In this document: one piece after another, positions 10,663 through 22,422 of the stretch
Layout: each line of letters begins with the position of its first letter
Numbering within the stretch: the first letter of the stretch is position 1
Assembly (NCBI GenBank): GCA_019787685.1
Contig: JAHNUO010000003.1
Coordinates: 2,170,001-2,234,000 of the forward strand
Length of the DNA stretch: 64,000 nt
Direction of reading: 5' to 3'
DNA from: Chiua virens
Lineage: Eukaryota > Basidiomycota > Agaricomycetes > Boletales > Boletaceae
Program-made: the position numbers and the translations under genes
Notes under the pieces: model-generated
Databases searched by the model: none
What the model was told of the DNA's origin: nothing
Seen by the model: only the letters and a program-made list of their open reading frames with translations

Positions 10663-11369
10663 TGTTACAATTTCTTTCTTTCGTTCCTCTCGTACTACTT
10701 CTCTACACTCGATACCTAGGTATCCTTGTACATTCATCCATACTCGTTTCACTTTCACCTTACGTAATCCCACACCAGCACAACCCAAGTGCTTACTCTT
10801 TACTTTCTCATCATCATCCAATGGCATTGCTCTTACTCATTTCATTCTCGTTATCATCCAATGGCTTCGCATTTGTCATTTAACTTTCATCATTGTCCAC
10901 TGCCATCACATCGTACAATTCCCCTTTTGGCCTTTATCCCTTCCACTCTTCTTGGCCACCCTTTTTAGTCTCTTGGTCCATGCACGATTCTTGTAGTATA
11001 AATACCTTACAGCGATACTCCTGTACACTAGTCTTGATCTCCACAATCTAGCTGAGTATCACTGCTCCTCTCGGAACCTTCCATGCGACCACTCGACCAG
11101 GGACTTCTCTTGTCAACCCTTGACCACTCAGACTCAACGTAGTCAACCCTTGATCCTCAACTATCCCTCAGGTATAGATTCCCAAAAGGACAACTCTCAG
11201 CAATGCCTGAGTTTTCACTTGTCTCTCTGGTAGCAATCTGCTGACCAGAAACCCTCGTTTGACTCTTCAGTGCACCATGTATCAAGTGGTAGTTGTTTGA
11301 GTTATCGCAGCCACTTGGTACTTAGTGCTTTTGTGGCTACGCTAGTTCCTACCTGGAGCTATCGTAACA
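10663..11369 (+). repeat. 3' LTR of F2 (family F)
   Basis: It runs from TGTTACAATTTC to ATCGTAACA, 707 bp, and is preceded by the polypurine tract cagggggtaa. The promoter is visible: TATAAATA at 10997-11004 and, 33 bp further on, AGTCTTGATCT (11030-11040). That 11-mer is the exact complement of the primer site AGATCAAGACT found next to family F and C LTRs. The right flank is atttg in the H2 relic. Confidence 0.88.
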
Positions 11370-12808
11370 ATTTGTTTTGTGACAGAATTAAGCATGGAAC
11401 TATTGTGTGCACTGCACTTTGCAGAGTTGCTGTCAACATGTTTGTTATCTGTTGTTTTTAGTTTCAGCAGTTTATCCTTGTGCTTGGGAGATTTGTCAGT
11501 TGAATATTTAAAATTGAAACCTAAAGAGATAGAGTTTTCATAAAACCTTGGAAGGAGTTGGTGAATGTGAGATCCCAGTTTACTCAGTTCACTTTGCCTT
11601 TTCCCTTCTTTTCTGATTCATATTTGTCATAATAATATGCCTGAACTTGTTCAGGGTCTATTCCACGAATGGTGAGAAAGTGGTCAGTTTTAGATACTGA
11701 TGGAGAAGGGGTGGAAGTAGAAGTTTTCTTCTCTTCCTTGGAAGTTGATCAGACTTTCCTCAATTTGGTACAGTCCTTCTTGTGTCTACCACCATAGAAG
11801 CGGCATTCTCCATATTGGTTCTTTGGCTTGGGGCAATCTTTTGGGTAATGTCCTTGTGCTTCACAATTGAAACACTTGGGTTGCTGAGGTTTCCTTCCAA
11901 GGGCATTGACTTCTTTTCTGGTAAACCAGCCATCTTCATCTCTTTCGTAAGTGATGGCTCCTATGTCCATGGCATTTGGATCCTTTTTCTTGTAGGATCT
12001 TTCTCCATGAATCAGGTTTAATGTCTCCATAGAGTTTCCTGCCATTTATATGGCAAGGAGGTATTTTCAGACTGCCTCGTTGTGGTCCTTCTCGTAGTTA
12101 GGGTGAGACAAATTTGTATATATTTTGTTGTTGGGGTCGTGTCTCTGGTTGTCCTTGGAGATTTGGAATATGATGCTTCTTGCAGTGTTTGTTTCAAGGA
12201 GTCTGATGGCATGAATGGGATCTATTGTGGCTTGGAGCCAAAGAGATTCCCATTGGATGATAATGTCTTTGATCCTTTTATTTTCTTGTGTGAGATTCTC
12301 TAATTGGGTTCATGCCCAATCTTGCTTATTGTTTTGTCAGAACATTCCTTCAATGTCCACAACTAGTTGCGCCCAGGTCAGGTTCTTTCCCTGAGCTAAT
12401 CTTGTTTTGGCAAATTGTGCCCCTCTATCTCCTTTGATTCAGGAGAGTACAGTGAGTACTGCCATGTGGGGACCAGTGGGAATGGTGTTGATGTTGACAT
12501 CTAACCATCCTTTCATTTTGGCCCACCATTCATCGAATTTGGACATTTCTCCAAGATAGGCTCCTGGACCTGAGAATATTTTGACTTTCGAGGAAGTGCC
12601 ACTGGGGCATTGACTTTATTTTCTAGTTTTGCAACCAGAGTTGTTAACTCTTGGACTAGCCAAGCTGATGCTGTAAGACGGTCTCTATCGTTCAGTGATA
12701 GATTGTTTAGGTCTTTGAGAGTGGATGCATAGTTGTATCCAGATATGATTTACCAGTTTTCTACAGCAGGTTCAGGTGCTTCCCAGTTGTTGCTTGTGGG
12801 TTGACCAT
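11370..12808 (-). pseudogene. H2: gag relic of a Ty3 element (minus strand)
   Basis: The reverse complement is similar to element H between about 46205 and 47700. The best part is 12045-11749, with a CX2CX4HX4C knuckle (CFNCEAQGHYPKDC) followed by a second CX2C..HX4C cluster, as in nucleocapsid proteins. Many stops and indels break the rest. It is CpG-poor. It is interrupted on the left by F2 (LTR end at 11369) and on the right by the LTR of B2 starting at 12809, so it is the oldest layer in the nest. Confidence 0.75.
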
Positions 12809-13702
12809 TGAAGAATAGTAAAATGGGTTGGTGTGACAGGACCAGGATTAGTGGAATGGTCAGATACAAAGAAAAGAGGTGGGTGCAAGTATGACTTGTC
12901 CCAAGGGGTTCTGAGGTTGGAGATGAAGTGTTGAGGCATTGACAAGAGCTTTGAAAGCAATCTGGACATGTTCCTGGATGAAACCATATGAAAATTGATA
13001 AAACTGGCTGAAAAGCAGAAATTTGGATAGTTCAATGAAAAGGCAGGGACCTGAACACAACGGTGATCAAGTACAAGTAAGGGCGGTTTGAAAGGATGGT
13101 TAAATGGATGAGGCGACTTAGAACGCAAGAGAAAATGGGGATTGAAAGATGAAATTTTATTTATGAACACAATTTTAAGTCTCAGGTATTCCCAGGACTT
13201 TTACAGCAGATGAAGTACCAAGTAAATAAGGAAAGCATACATATACAGAGCCGTCTCTCATGGAGATCAACCATGAAAAGAAAAACAATGTTCTGTCAAG
13301 GTGGATAAGGTTTGATCCATGAATCAATGGACTACCTTTAAAATGTTGTATGATCCAACTATCCATACCTTTTAACCAATCAGATATGTGTCAATGACAT
13401 GGAGCCATCTGAAAAGAATCTAAGAAGGTACAAAATAAAATGGAAATTGGACAAAAGAGGAAGTTGATTAGTGTGCATTGTGTGATCTTGATTGAGCAAC
13501 CTGATTTGGTCACCTTGCACAGAAACATGTAGAAACAACAAAAACAAAACATACAAATATGGGTTGGATCCACTCGGCTAGACATGGGACCACAACAGAT
13601 GGATAGGACAATTGATATGGGCAGTCTGGGCATCCTGTAAACAAAGCAGGAATACAGGTTTATCACCTCAAGGGGTCATTGAAGGGGTCATTGACTCCTA
13701 CA
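12809..13702 (-). repeat. 3' LTR of decayed element B2 (family B)
   Basis: Read on the minus strand it begins TGTAGGAGTCAATGACCCC and ends ATTCTTCA. It aligns along its length with the two LTRs of element B but with CpG sites largely changed to TG/CA. The sequence to its right continues with the cargo gene in the same relative arrangement as in B. Confidence 0.85.
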
Positions 13703-14267
13703 CCTGACAAGGACTTGAGGGATGGTGTCAGGAGTGGCAACAGGCTTTGGTACAGCACAAATTTCATAGAGTTGATCAGGTATTAACCAAATTTGTAGGA
13801 GAATCTGAATACTGCCCATGGCCAGGCTAAGTCACATGGTGTTTCCTGCCACCTCAGCAACAAGATGGTGAAGATAATGTGCAAGGCAACCACATTTTTC
13901 ATAGATGGCAGGGTGAAGTAGCTCAACATGTGGATGCTCAGAGACAGCAAGCTGCTTCAGGCAAGGCAATGGGGCCCGGGTTGTTCAGATCTGCTTCGCT
14001 TCTGGGTGGTTCGGTTGTGGGGACAAGTAAGACCGTTGAGGTCGAGGCTGGCAGGAAGTGCAAGGTGAGACTGTTGTTGCCTCAGTTACTTCACTTTGTT
14101 AATGGTTCTTTTTAGCAGTCCACTTGAAAGGCTGCTATGGAAGATAGCCTGTGTGATGAGGAGGAGGAGGTAGTAGTTGTGGGTCTGCTTAGTATTCCAG
14201 ATCATATGGTTCATGACCTAGCATGCAAGATATGTGCTCAGACTGGTAAGTTGTGCATGGGGATTCC

Positions 14268-14635
14268 TGTTGGAACATGTATAAACTGTTCTGACTGTTC
14301 CAGGTAGTTCCCGCATTTCCAAGGCTTCCGCTTCCAGAAGTTCCGAGGTTCCCACGCTCTGGAAGTACCAGAACCACTGTAGAATTATTGTAGTACCTTA
14401 GGCACTACAATACAATTAGTTACAATCATCAATGCAGTACCATTACTCCTCACTACAGGTACAGCATAGCATTATAGTAGATATATAAACATGTTCTACT
14501 GTATATACAGAATAACAATCTTCTCTTTCTCCATCCTCCATAATATCATCTTAAGCTTCACTATCAGGTAAGTCACCAGAGTAGTGACTCTGCCCTCGGG
14601 ACAACCGGGTCCTATGGAACTGGTCTGTTCTAACA
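14268..14635 (+). repeat. 5' LTR of element D
   Basis: It is 368 bp, from TGTTGGAACATG to CTGTTCTAACA. The start is rich in TTCC/GGAA words and there is a TATATAAA box near 14479. The matching 3' LTR is 376 bp and moderately diverged. Confidence 0.9.
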
Positions 14636-14656
14636 GGTTATGAGCCCCGAGTGGCC
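14636..14656 (+). other. Primer binding site of element D (initiator tRNA half type)
   Basis: GGTTATGAGCCCCGAG directly abuts the 5' LTR. Its complement CTCGGGGCTCATAACC contains CTCATAA, an anticodon loop with the CAU of initiator Met tRNA. This is the arrangement known for Drosophila copia, where an internal cut of the tRNA primes synthesis. Element K has the same first 14 bases. Confidence 0.65.
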
Positions 14657-14924
14657 AGCTGTGCGATATACCTGCCGCTGACTGCTCTTGGTGGACACCT
14701 GATAATTTACCATCCAATGTGATTGCATATTAATATTCTCACTGGATGTGCTGAATAAAGCCAGTCCAGATGTGATTGAGAATTCTCGTTGGACACTCCC
14801 TTTTGATGTGAATACACTCAGGGAAAAAGGCTTTTAGACCTACAGTGTTGGGGGAGACTATGTTACCCCAATCTGAGGGTCATTGAATGTTCAGAAGATG
14901 TGATTGATTTCTCCTCACTCCCTT

Positions 14925-15036
14925 CTTCTCCATGAATAAGGTTTACTGACATTCATACTATCAGATTACATACCTGCTATTCTTCTTCATGAATAAGGTT
15001 TACTGACATTCATACTATCAGATTACATACCTGCTA
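14925..15036. repeat. 56-bp tandem duplication at the start of D gag
   Basis: Two adjacent copies, 14925-14980 and 14981-15036, share TCATGAATAAGG / CCATGAATAAGG through ATACCTGCTAT. The second copy ends exactly where the gag ATG begins. Confidence 0.85.
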
Positions 15037-16351
15037 TGTCCTCCAACACGCTCAACAATATTTCTAAGCTCAACAGATCTAACTACTATTGCTGGGCTGA
15101 TGACATGAAGAATTATCTTCAGTCAGTCAGTGTCTGGAATGCCTGTATGAAACGGACATGCCCCACAGATGATGATTTGGAAAAGCAGAATAATTGGGAT
15201 GACAATGACGACAAAGCCATGGGTTCTATGAAGCTTCAGATTGAGCATCACTTTCTCAGTTGTCACACTGACTGTGGTACAGCTCTTTCCCTCTGGAATT
15301 CACTAAAGCAACAGTATGATGGCCATACCATCTCTTCCGCCTATTCTGAATTCAAGTCCATGATGTCCCTTTGCTTCTCAGAAAATCAGCATCCTGCCCA
15401 GACTTTTGCCAAATTCAATACCCATTTTGCCCAGCTTGAGTCTTTTGAATACAAGGTTGACAACAAGATCAAGCTAATGATCGTCCTGTCCCGGCTACCC
15501 AAATATGCTGACTTCTACACCAATTTACTCAATACTGCTGCAAATGAGAAACCCTCTGCCTGATACCAAAATTCTTACTATGGCAAATGTAGAACAGGCC
15601 ATCACAGCTGCTTGGCAACAACATGTTGCTCGCCATCCAACTCAGACCAGATCTCAGGCTAAGCCTGAATAGCAAGCGAACAAAGTTTCTGCTGTTAAGC
15701 AGAAAGGGGAGAAACTCAAGTTTGGTGCCTAGCAGAAGCAACAAGCCAATTCTGGTTCCAGTGGTTCTGGTCTAGAAGGCTTCGGAAGGAAAAAGAGACA
15801 TGGCAAACACTCTGACTATAGCAAGAACCCCTAGCAACATGCACCACAAAGCCAACATTGTAGCTGAGGTTCTGAGGAGGTTCCCCTCATTTGCTTTTGT
15901 CAATTTTGATCAAGAACCTGTTATGATTGATCCTGCCTCATCTGCTTTCACCTCTCTGACCATCGACCCACACATTCTCTCACACAAACCAGCTTCAACT
16001 CAATATGGTCCTCCTGCATTCCCTCATGTTCAGAATGCAATACCCCTTCTCCACCATATTGGGGAAACTCCTTCTATTCAATCTGTCCACAATGTGGACA
16101 TGATAGCCAACAAGCACTTGGATTGGTCAGAAGAAATTCCCACTTCATCCAAGCGTCTTTTGGAACATGTTGAACAAGACATTTCCATGGCTGTCATTGA
16201 GGATAAAGATGCTGTCTCCCTTGGCGATGATGAAGATGACTGGCTTGGACGTTACTATGATTGTGGATCCACTCCTGAGTATGTCTCTCATTCCAGACAA
16301 TCCTACTTTGACACTAATGTGCACCTTGTGTTGCAGTGAAGTCATTTACTA
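15036..16351 (+). pseudogene. Copia gag of element D and linker
   Basis: An open stretch of 175 residues from the ATG at 15036 has the copia gag fold signature: an N-terminal LN..NYYCWADDMKNYL, ALSLWNSLKQQYD and a later LSRLP.YADF, ending at a stop near 15563. The frame then decays, with TAG stops in a Gln-rich region (15650-15830). A long open stretch in another frame (15800-16339) is acidic and is probably the gag-protease linker. Gag forms the particle that packages the RNA. Confidence 0.7.
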
Positions 16352-17753
16352 GTGTCTAATGTAGTGGATAGTCTGAGAATATCATCTGCTACCCAGCCTC
16401 TCACAATGTGTGACAACTGTAACAAGTACACAGGCAAAGGAAAGCAAAGAGAGATCACTCATGAAGAAGATATTCCTGACATGTGGTTACTTGACTCTGG
16501 AGCATCATCACATTTTACTTCAAATATTGATGACTTCATAGAGTATAAGCCATACACCACACCACACTATACACAAACTGCAAATGGAAAAGCTCCTGTA
16601 TTAGGTTCAGGAACTGTCATCATTGAGTATGAGAGCAGACCTGTGCATCTATTGCTGGTTATTTACATGCCTGCTTGTAAAATCAAGCTAATCTCTATGG
16701 GCACTCTCCTCAAAGACTGTACACCTATCTGTGTGCACACATCCTGGACACATAGACTTTCACCATTCACAGCAGAAGCACACTGTGTTGTCATTTCATT
16801 CACATGGTACAGACACAATGTACTGGTTGCATGCTAAGAGCATCAAACCTGCTCCTAATCATCTCAGATCACTTCCAAAACACCTCCAAGTTGCTCCCAA
16901 ACACTTCCGATTGCTTCCGAGACTGTTCCGAAGCAGTTCCGAGCAGTTTTACACCTACCTTGATCACTACCGGCACTTCTGTCCCAGAAATGCTTGGAAG
17001 CACTTTTTTCAATCAAAGTCATTGTAGGAAACTTCATTCCGGTTTGCAACATTTGGAACCATTTGGAACCACTTATACACGCTTAAAATCAACTCAGAAG
17101 GCCAGTTCCAGTCCGGAACAACACCCGGAACACTTGGAACAACTTAAAAGAAGTGAAACACACCCAGAAACACTAAAAAGTGTTAAAACTCATTCAGTGT
17201 CCCTCAATACTATTGATTTTGAGTTGATATATCGCTATCTTGGCCATCCTTCGCATGATGTGCTTAAAGCTGCATGCAAACACACCAAAGACTTTCCAGA
17301 AGTAGGCATTCCATTGAAAGCACCCATCTGTCCTGGATGTGAACTTGGAAAACAATCAAAACAATCATTCCCTCATACTGAGAAGAGAGCCTTTGCTCCC
17401 TTTGAGTTAATACACTCAGATCTCAAGTATTTTGAGGTTGAATCATATCATAAGCATAAATATGCGATTGTGTTTTATGATGACTATACATCCATGTCAT
17501 GGGTTGTATGTCTCAAATCCAAGGATCAAGCCTTAAAGGCTACAAAGCAATTCTTTACCTATATCCACAACCAATATAATGCTCAAATTAAAGGATGGCA
17601 TTCCGATGCTGGAGGTGAATTCACTTCTAAAGCCTTTACCGAGTATATGCGAGACCAAGGTATACACATACTCCAATCAGCCCCATATGCTCATCAGCAA
17701 AATGGATGTGCAGAACAGTTAATCTGTACTCTTATGGATTAGGCACAGGCAAT
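16352..17753 (+). pseudogene. Copia protease and integrase N-terminal part of element D
   Basis: The protease motif WLLDSGASSHFT lies near 16483-16515 and is followed by the conserved ISMGTLL block. After a shift of frame the integrase HHCC zinc domain (YLGHPSHDVLK..CPGCELGKQ, ~17230-17360) and the catalytic core follow: HSDLKYF with the first Asp, WHSDAGGEF with the second Asp, and HQQNGCAEQ with the Glu. A TAG at about 17740 ends the open stretch. The linker between protease and integrase (16850-17190) is full of TTCCGA/GGAAC words. The integrase is cut by the Tc1-like insertion at 17799. Confidence 0.8.
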
Positions 17754-17798
17754 GCGACTTCAAGCTTGTCTCCCTGATTCTTACTGGGAATTTGCATA

Positions 17799-19332
17799 CA
17801 GTGACTCCAAAAACTGTTGCAATAATTAAACACAACACAGTGCACAAAGCGCACTGCAAACAGGGGTGAGAGTTTTGCTTAGGTCATGTGGAATGAAAGA
17901 TAGTACTCACGCTTGGCTACAAAATGGCCATTGGGTCATGTGATGTGGTTCACAGGATCCCAAGATATGAATATTTTAAATCAATGACCCCATTGCAACA
18001 GTTTTTGTACTTTTAATTTGAGACCTAGGATCTCATATTTACCAGTGAATATTTGGTCTTGTTTGGTGCTACAAACAAAGATATACATGACTACATTATA
18101 TCTGAGTTTGAAAATCTTCACACACTGTGTGACTTCATGCTTACCTCACCATAAGATGTCTTTCTCCCTTAGGAGAGTAATCAAGCTCTCTTGAGATGCT
18201 GCCAAGGCTATTCAAAGGAGTTTGGGTTCAGAGAATGTATAGACCATGTCATAGACCCACATCACCACTTATTATGCCATTGCTGGATCTTTTAAATGGA
18301 TACTTCACATTATTATCTTGTTGAAAAATGCTATTAATGAAATTCCACCTATAATATTTTATGGTATGCTATAACTCATCCTTCAAAATCTGAACTGAAA
18401 ATATGACCATTGATCACACCCTGTGTTTTGGAAGGATATCCAACTCTCTATCAAGTGATACAGCTTCATATCATGAAGAAAAGACTCCTAAACATTATTG
18501 CTTCTATTTCTATTACTACAGCCTCTGACATGGTTTTTTATATAATGATATGCTCTTTTCTTATCCTAAGTAATTATTCTGACATAGTCAGAGTATGTTA
18601 TGTTCATCTAGCCCTCTGTGGTCCTCTTCTTGTGAGCATAGACCAGGTCTCCTAATGACTAATTCAAAGAAAGGGTCAATGTTTCTTGGATACAATTTGT
18701 ATATCAAGGATTTTCAGGTCAAAGTGAACAGTATTATAATACATGGAATTTTTAGTGACATTTAAGAGTATTTTAATGATGTTGGACAGTATGTTCTATC
18801 TTACAAATTGACATAAAATGATGAACATAACAAGTGGTAGTAGAAGAAAGTTTGAATACATGACCACTAATGGACTTTATGAGGTCTGGATACCCTTGGA
18901 GATAACACCATCATATGAATAAGTAATGAGACCTATGCCTACTCTGTCAGTATCCTGAGAATATGGTTAGAAAGTTTGATTACTCTCCTAAGGGGAGAAA
19001 GACATCTTATGGTGATGTAAGCATGAAGTCACATAGTGTGTGAAGATTTTCCAACTCAGATATAATGTAGTCATGTATATCTTTGTTTGTAGCACCAAAC
19101 AAGACCAAATATTCACTGGTAAATATGAGATCCTAGGTCTCAAATTAAAAGTACAAAAACTGTTGCAATGGGGTCATTGATTTAAAATATTCATATCTTG
19201 AGATCCTGTGAACCAAATGATGTGACCCAATGGCCATTTTGTAGCCAAGCGTGAGTACTATCTTTCATCCCACCTGACCTAAGCGAAAATCTCACCCCTG
19301 TTTGTAGTGCGCTTTGTGCACTGTGTTGTATT
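17799..19332. mobile_element. Non-autonomous Tc1/mariner-like element with ~350-bp inverted repeats
   Basis: It is inserted in the D integrase at a TA dinucleotide (17797-17798 and 19333-19334). The left end begins CAGTGACTCCAAAAAC, like the Tc1 element at 54828. The long inverted repeats are about 17828-18183 and 18978-19330. The right end lacks the outermost ~28 bases. The central ~790 bp has no transposase and only a random-looking short frame (18410-18655). The repeat resembles the Tc1 element ends over about 200 bp, so it could have been mobilised by a related transposase. Confidence 0.8.
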
Positions 19333-19624
19333 TACATGCTTCCCATGTGGATAACTGCACTCCATTGGCCCTGATTGAATTGGAAAACCCCTTATGAATT
19401 GCTCACTGGACAGAAACCTTCAATCTCACACTTACATGTTTTTGGATATGGTGCCTATGTGCATCTTCCCAATGAGATTAGAATGGGCAAACTACAGCCC
19501 AAATCACAGTTGATGATCTACCTTGTGTTGGAGGAGAATCATTCGTTGTATCATCCCACTGCTTACATAATTAGCTACCTAGTTTATCTCGTAGTCGTCT
19601 GTTGCACCGTTCCTCGTCCGTTAT

Positions 19625-20235
19625 TGTTACAACTTTTCTCTTTTGCCTTGTCGACTCCATTTCCCAATGGACTCTTACCTAGCTCTTCCGCTCTATGACC
19701 CACTCCCCGTACTTGCGGAGATCATATCGCTCCATAGCATGGTAGCTTCTTAGTTCCTTGATCGGTCGTCGTTGCACGACTCCCTCTTCTCACGAAGTGT
19801 CCCCACTTCACCTTTGTTCCCTTTACTTAGTTCTTCCCTTCGTTGGAACACCCTTTATATCAAACGTATATAACTCGCAGCGATACTCCCTCCATACCAC
19901 TGTACTTCTGTAGTACCCGCAATACTAGCTGAGTATCTCTGCTCCACTCGCCACAGCGCCTGTGACCACTCGACTGGACTACTCTTAGTCCATTAAACAC
20001 TCGGACTCTTCGTAGTCAACCCTCGACCGTCCCTCGGGTATAGATTCCCAACAGGACAATTCTCAGCAACGCCTGAGTCTTCACTCGTCTCTCTGGTAGC
20101 ATTCAGCTGACCAGAAACCCTTGTTCAACTCTTCAGCGCACCACGTATCAAGTGGTGGTTGTTTGAGTTATCGCAGCCACTTGGTACTTGGCGCTTTTGC
20201 GGCTACACTAGGTCCTACCCGGAACTATCATAACA
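19625..20235 (+). repeat. 5' LTR of element C
   Basis: It is 611 bp and equal in length to the 3' LTR, with only scattered differences, for example TATCATAACA versus TATCGTAACA at the end. The TATA-like CGTATATAAC is near 19864. The expected cap region (GTACTTCTGTAGTACCC) does not contain the AGTCTTGATCT found in family F LTRs. Confidence 0.92.
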
Positions 20236-20237
20236 TA

Positions 20238-20248
20238 AGATCAAGACT
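20238..20248 (+). other. Self-primer type binding site of element C
   Basis: AGATCAAGACT starts 2 nt after the 5' LTR. It is the exact complement of the predicted RNA 5' end (AGTCTTGATCT) of the sister family F LTRs, as in Tf1 self-priming. C's own LTR has diverged at that place. Confidence 0.55.
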
Positions 20249-20628
20249 TCCAATACAGCCTGCCTTCGTGCAGCTAGCTGCCCACCATTGCCGGACGACC
20301 TCCCACCCGTCCATCCTTGAACCCCGCTTGGAATCTCCGAGCCACCCATACTCCGTCGTCTGATCTATCCGACGAAAACCCTGAACCCTCGACCCCACTT
20401 TCTGAACCTCAGGAAGCAGACATCGACATCAACGTCGAACACCTTGACTCGGAAGACGAAACCCAGCGACTAGCTGACCGTCTTCATCAAACACTTGACC
20501 TCCCTGCCCTTGCCACCTTCGCGTCCCCTACGACCCCACGAAGGCCGAACCCCGGACCACCATCTATCCGGAACCCAAACCCGTCCATCGTACCACCACC
20601 CGTACGAACGTCCACCACCTCGACCAAC

Positions 20629-21517
20629 ATGTCTAACAAGGCAGTTGAACTTCGTCTCGGAAAACCCTCAGCCTTCAACGGCTCCTACGATCGTGCCATA
20701 CCCTGGCTCAACGACGTCGCCACTTACCTCTTCGTCAACGAAGATGTGTACAACACCGAAAACAAACGAGTGGCTTTTGCCCTCTCCTTCATGACCGAAG
20801 GATCTGCTCTGACTTGGGCCGACACGTTCCGCGCCAAGTCCATCACCGCTAGATCTTTTGGAACCTGGACCGACTGGCAGACGGAGTTCCGAAAGGACTT
20901 TGAACACCACGACACCAAGGGCGACGCCATCACCTGGTTACCCACTACCCGCTCCACCAAAAACGAGGACGTCCCCTCGTATATCTCCTCCTTCCGCAAC
21001 AAAGTCGTCACCGCTGGACTCGCCGGCTCCAACTCTGTCCTTATTAACTTCTTCGCCGCCGGGCTCCCACCCTCACTTATGAGGCGCATCCAAGGGATGG
21101 ACACGGTCCCTACCACGATCGACAAGTGGTACACCCAGGCTATCCACTTCAAAACCCAATGGGAACGTGCCGACGAGATCGCTCGCCGAAACAAGAAACC
21201 CGCCGCTGCCGTGGTATACCATGAACAGCCACCTCGCAAGAAGGAGCGAGACCCCGACGCAATGGACGTAGACGCCATCTATGTTCCAAAGCTTACCGAA
21301 GCAGAGCGAAAGCAATGCTTCGAACAAAAACTCTGTTTCCGCTGTCGCAAACCCGGACATCAAACGTCCGCCTGCACGGCATTCTCGACCAAGAACCCCC
21401 CGTCGTCCTCCAAGAAAGTTCGGAAGACCGTTCTGAAACCAGAACCTGTCCCCGCCTTAGTAGAAGTCGAGGAGGATGACGAGGACGCCATGAGCGTCAA
21501 CAAGGTGACCACTCCGG
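20629..21517 (+). CDS. Gag of element C (interrupted by element B)
   Basis: It starts at the first ATG in frame (20629; MSNKAVELRLGKPSAFNG). The frame is open upstream to 20278 but has no ATG there. The capsid-like region (LTWADTF, WTDWQTEFRKDFE, FFAAGLPPSLMRRI, W..AIHFKTQWE) is followed by a CX2CX4HX4C knuckle (CFRCRKPGHQTSAC, ~21336-21377) and an acidic tail. The original C-terminus lies beyond element B at 31606-31620 (..VTGF stop). Joined, gag is 300 residues. Gag assembles the particle and binds element RNA. Confidence 0.85.
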
Positions 21518-22401
21518 TGTAGGAGTCAATGATCCCTTGAGGTGATAAACCCGTGTTCCCGCTTTGTTTACAGGATGCCCGGATTGCCCATATCGATTGT
21601 CCTACCCGTCCGTCATGGTCCCGTGTCCATCCGAGTGGATCCAACCCATATTCGTATGTTTTGTTCTTCGTTCCTACACGTTTTCGCGCGAGGTGACCGA
21701 ATCGGGTTGCTCGATCGAGATTGCACGACGTACACTAATCAACTCTCTTTTGTCCAATTTCTATTTTATTTCGTACCTTCTTAGATTTTTTTTAGACGGT
21801 TCCATGTTATCGACACGTATCCGATTGGTTATAAGGAACGGATAGTCGGGTCGTACGACGTTTTAAAGGTAGTCCATTGATTCACGGATCAAACCTTATC
21901 CCACCTTGACAGAACATTGTTTTCCTTTTCACGGGTCGATCTCCATGAGAGTCGGCTCCGTATACGTACGCTTCCCTTATTTATTCGATACTTTATCCGC
22001 TGTAAAAGTCCCGGGGAATACCTGAGACTATAAAATTTGTGTTCGTAAATAAAAATTTGATCTTTCGATCCCCGTTTTCTCTCGCGTCCTAAGTCGCCTC
22101 GCCCGGTTATCTATCTTCTCTATCCGCCCTTACTCGTACTCGATCACTGTTGTGCTCGAGTCTCTGCCTTGTCGCCGAACTATCCGACTGTCCGGGTTTC
22201 GGCCGGTTTTGTCGACCTTCGTACGGTTTCACCCGGGAACGCGTCCGGATTGCTTTCAAAGCTCCTGTCAACGCCTTGACACTTCGTCTCCAACCTCAGA
22301 ACCCCTTGGGACGAGCCATACTCGCGCCCATCCCTTTTCTTTCTATCTGACAGTTCTACTAACCCTGTTCCTGTCACACCAGCCCGTTCTTAATTTCTTC
22401 A
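21518..22401 (+). repeat. 5' LTR of element B
   Basis: It runs from TGTAGGAGTCAATGATCCC to TTAATTTCTTCA. The AGTCCCGGGGAATACCTGAGACT inverted region (22007-22029) runs directly into TATAAAAT. It differs from the 3' LTR at scattered positions, including a T-run length change and several C/T transitions. Confidence 0.93.
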
Positions 22402-22422
22402 ACTGGAGCCCACCGCGAGGGG
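22402..22422 (+). other. Primer binding site of element B
   Basis: AC then TGGAGCCCACCGCGAGGGG, identical in sequence and spacing to that of element A. This shared primer site is direct evidence that A and B belong to one replication group. Confidence 0.75.

Larger units (their letters stand above)
2061..11369 (+). mobile_element. F2: 5'-truncated chromodomain Ty3/gypsy element
   Basis: The element retains the end of the integrase, the chromodomain, a long pol C-terminal extension, a polypurine tract (cagggggtaa, 10652-10662) and a 3' LTR (10663-11369). Everything upstream of the middle of the integrase is missing. It is the sister of F (48493-64000) and a closer relative of F than of C. Its CpG dinucleotides are largely TG/CA and it carries in-frame TGA stops where C has CGA. 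A solo LTR (3498-4201) and element A (4696-10437) are inserted in it. Its right edge sits in the minus-strand gag relic H2. Confidence 0.85.

Noticed and set aside
18410..18655. An 81-residue gene in the core of the Tc1-like element
   Set aside because: There is no transposase or other motif, the composition is A/T-driven, and it contains no catalytic residues.
20317..20628. Gag of element C starting at 20317
   Set aside because: The frame is open but begins with TTG and has no ATG before 20629, where the relative F also has its conserved MSSKAVEL start. Translation upstream cannot be excluded but is unsupported.
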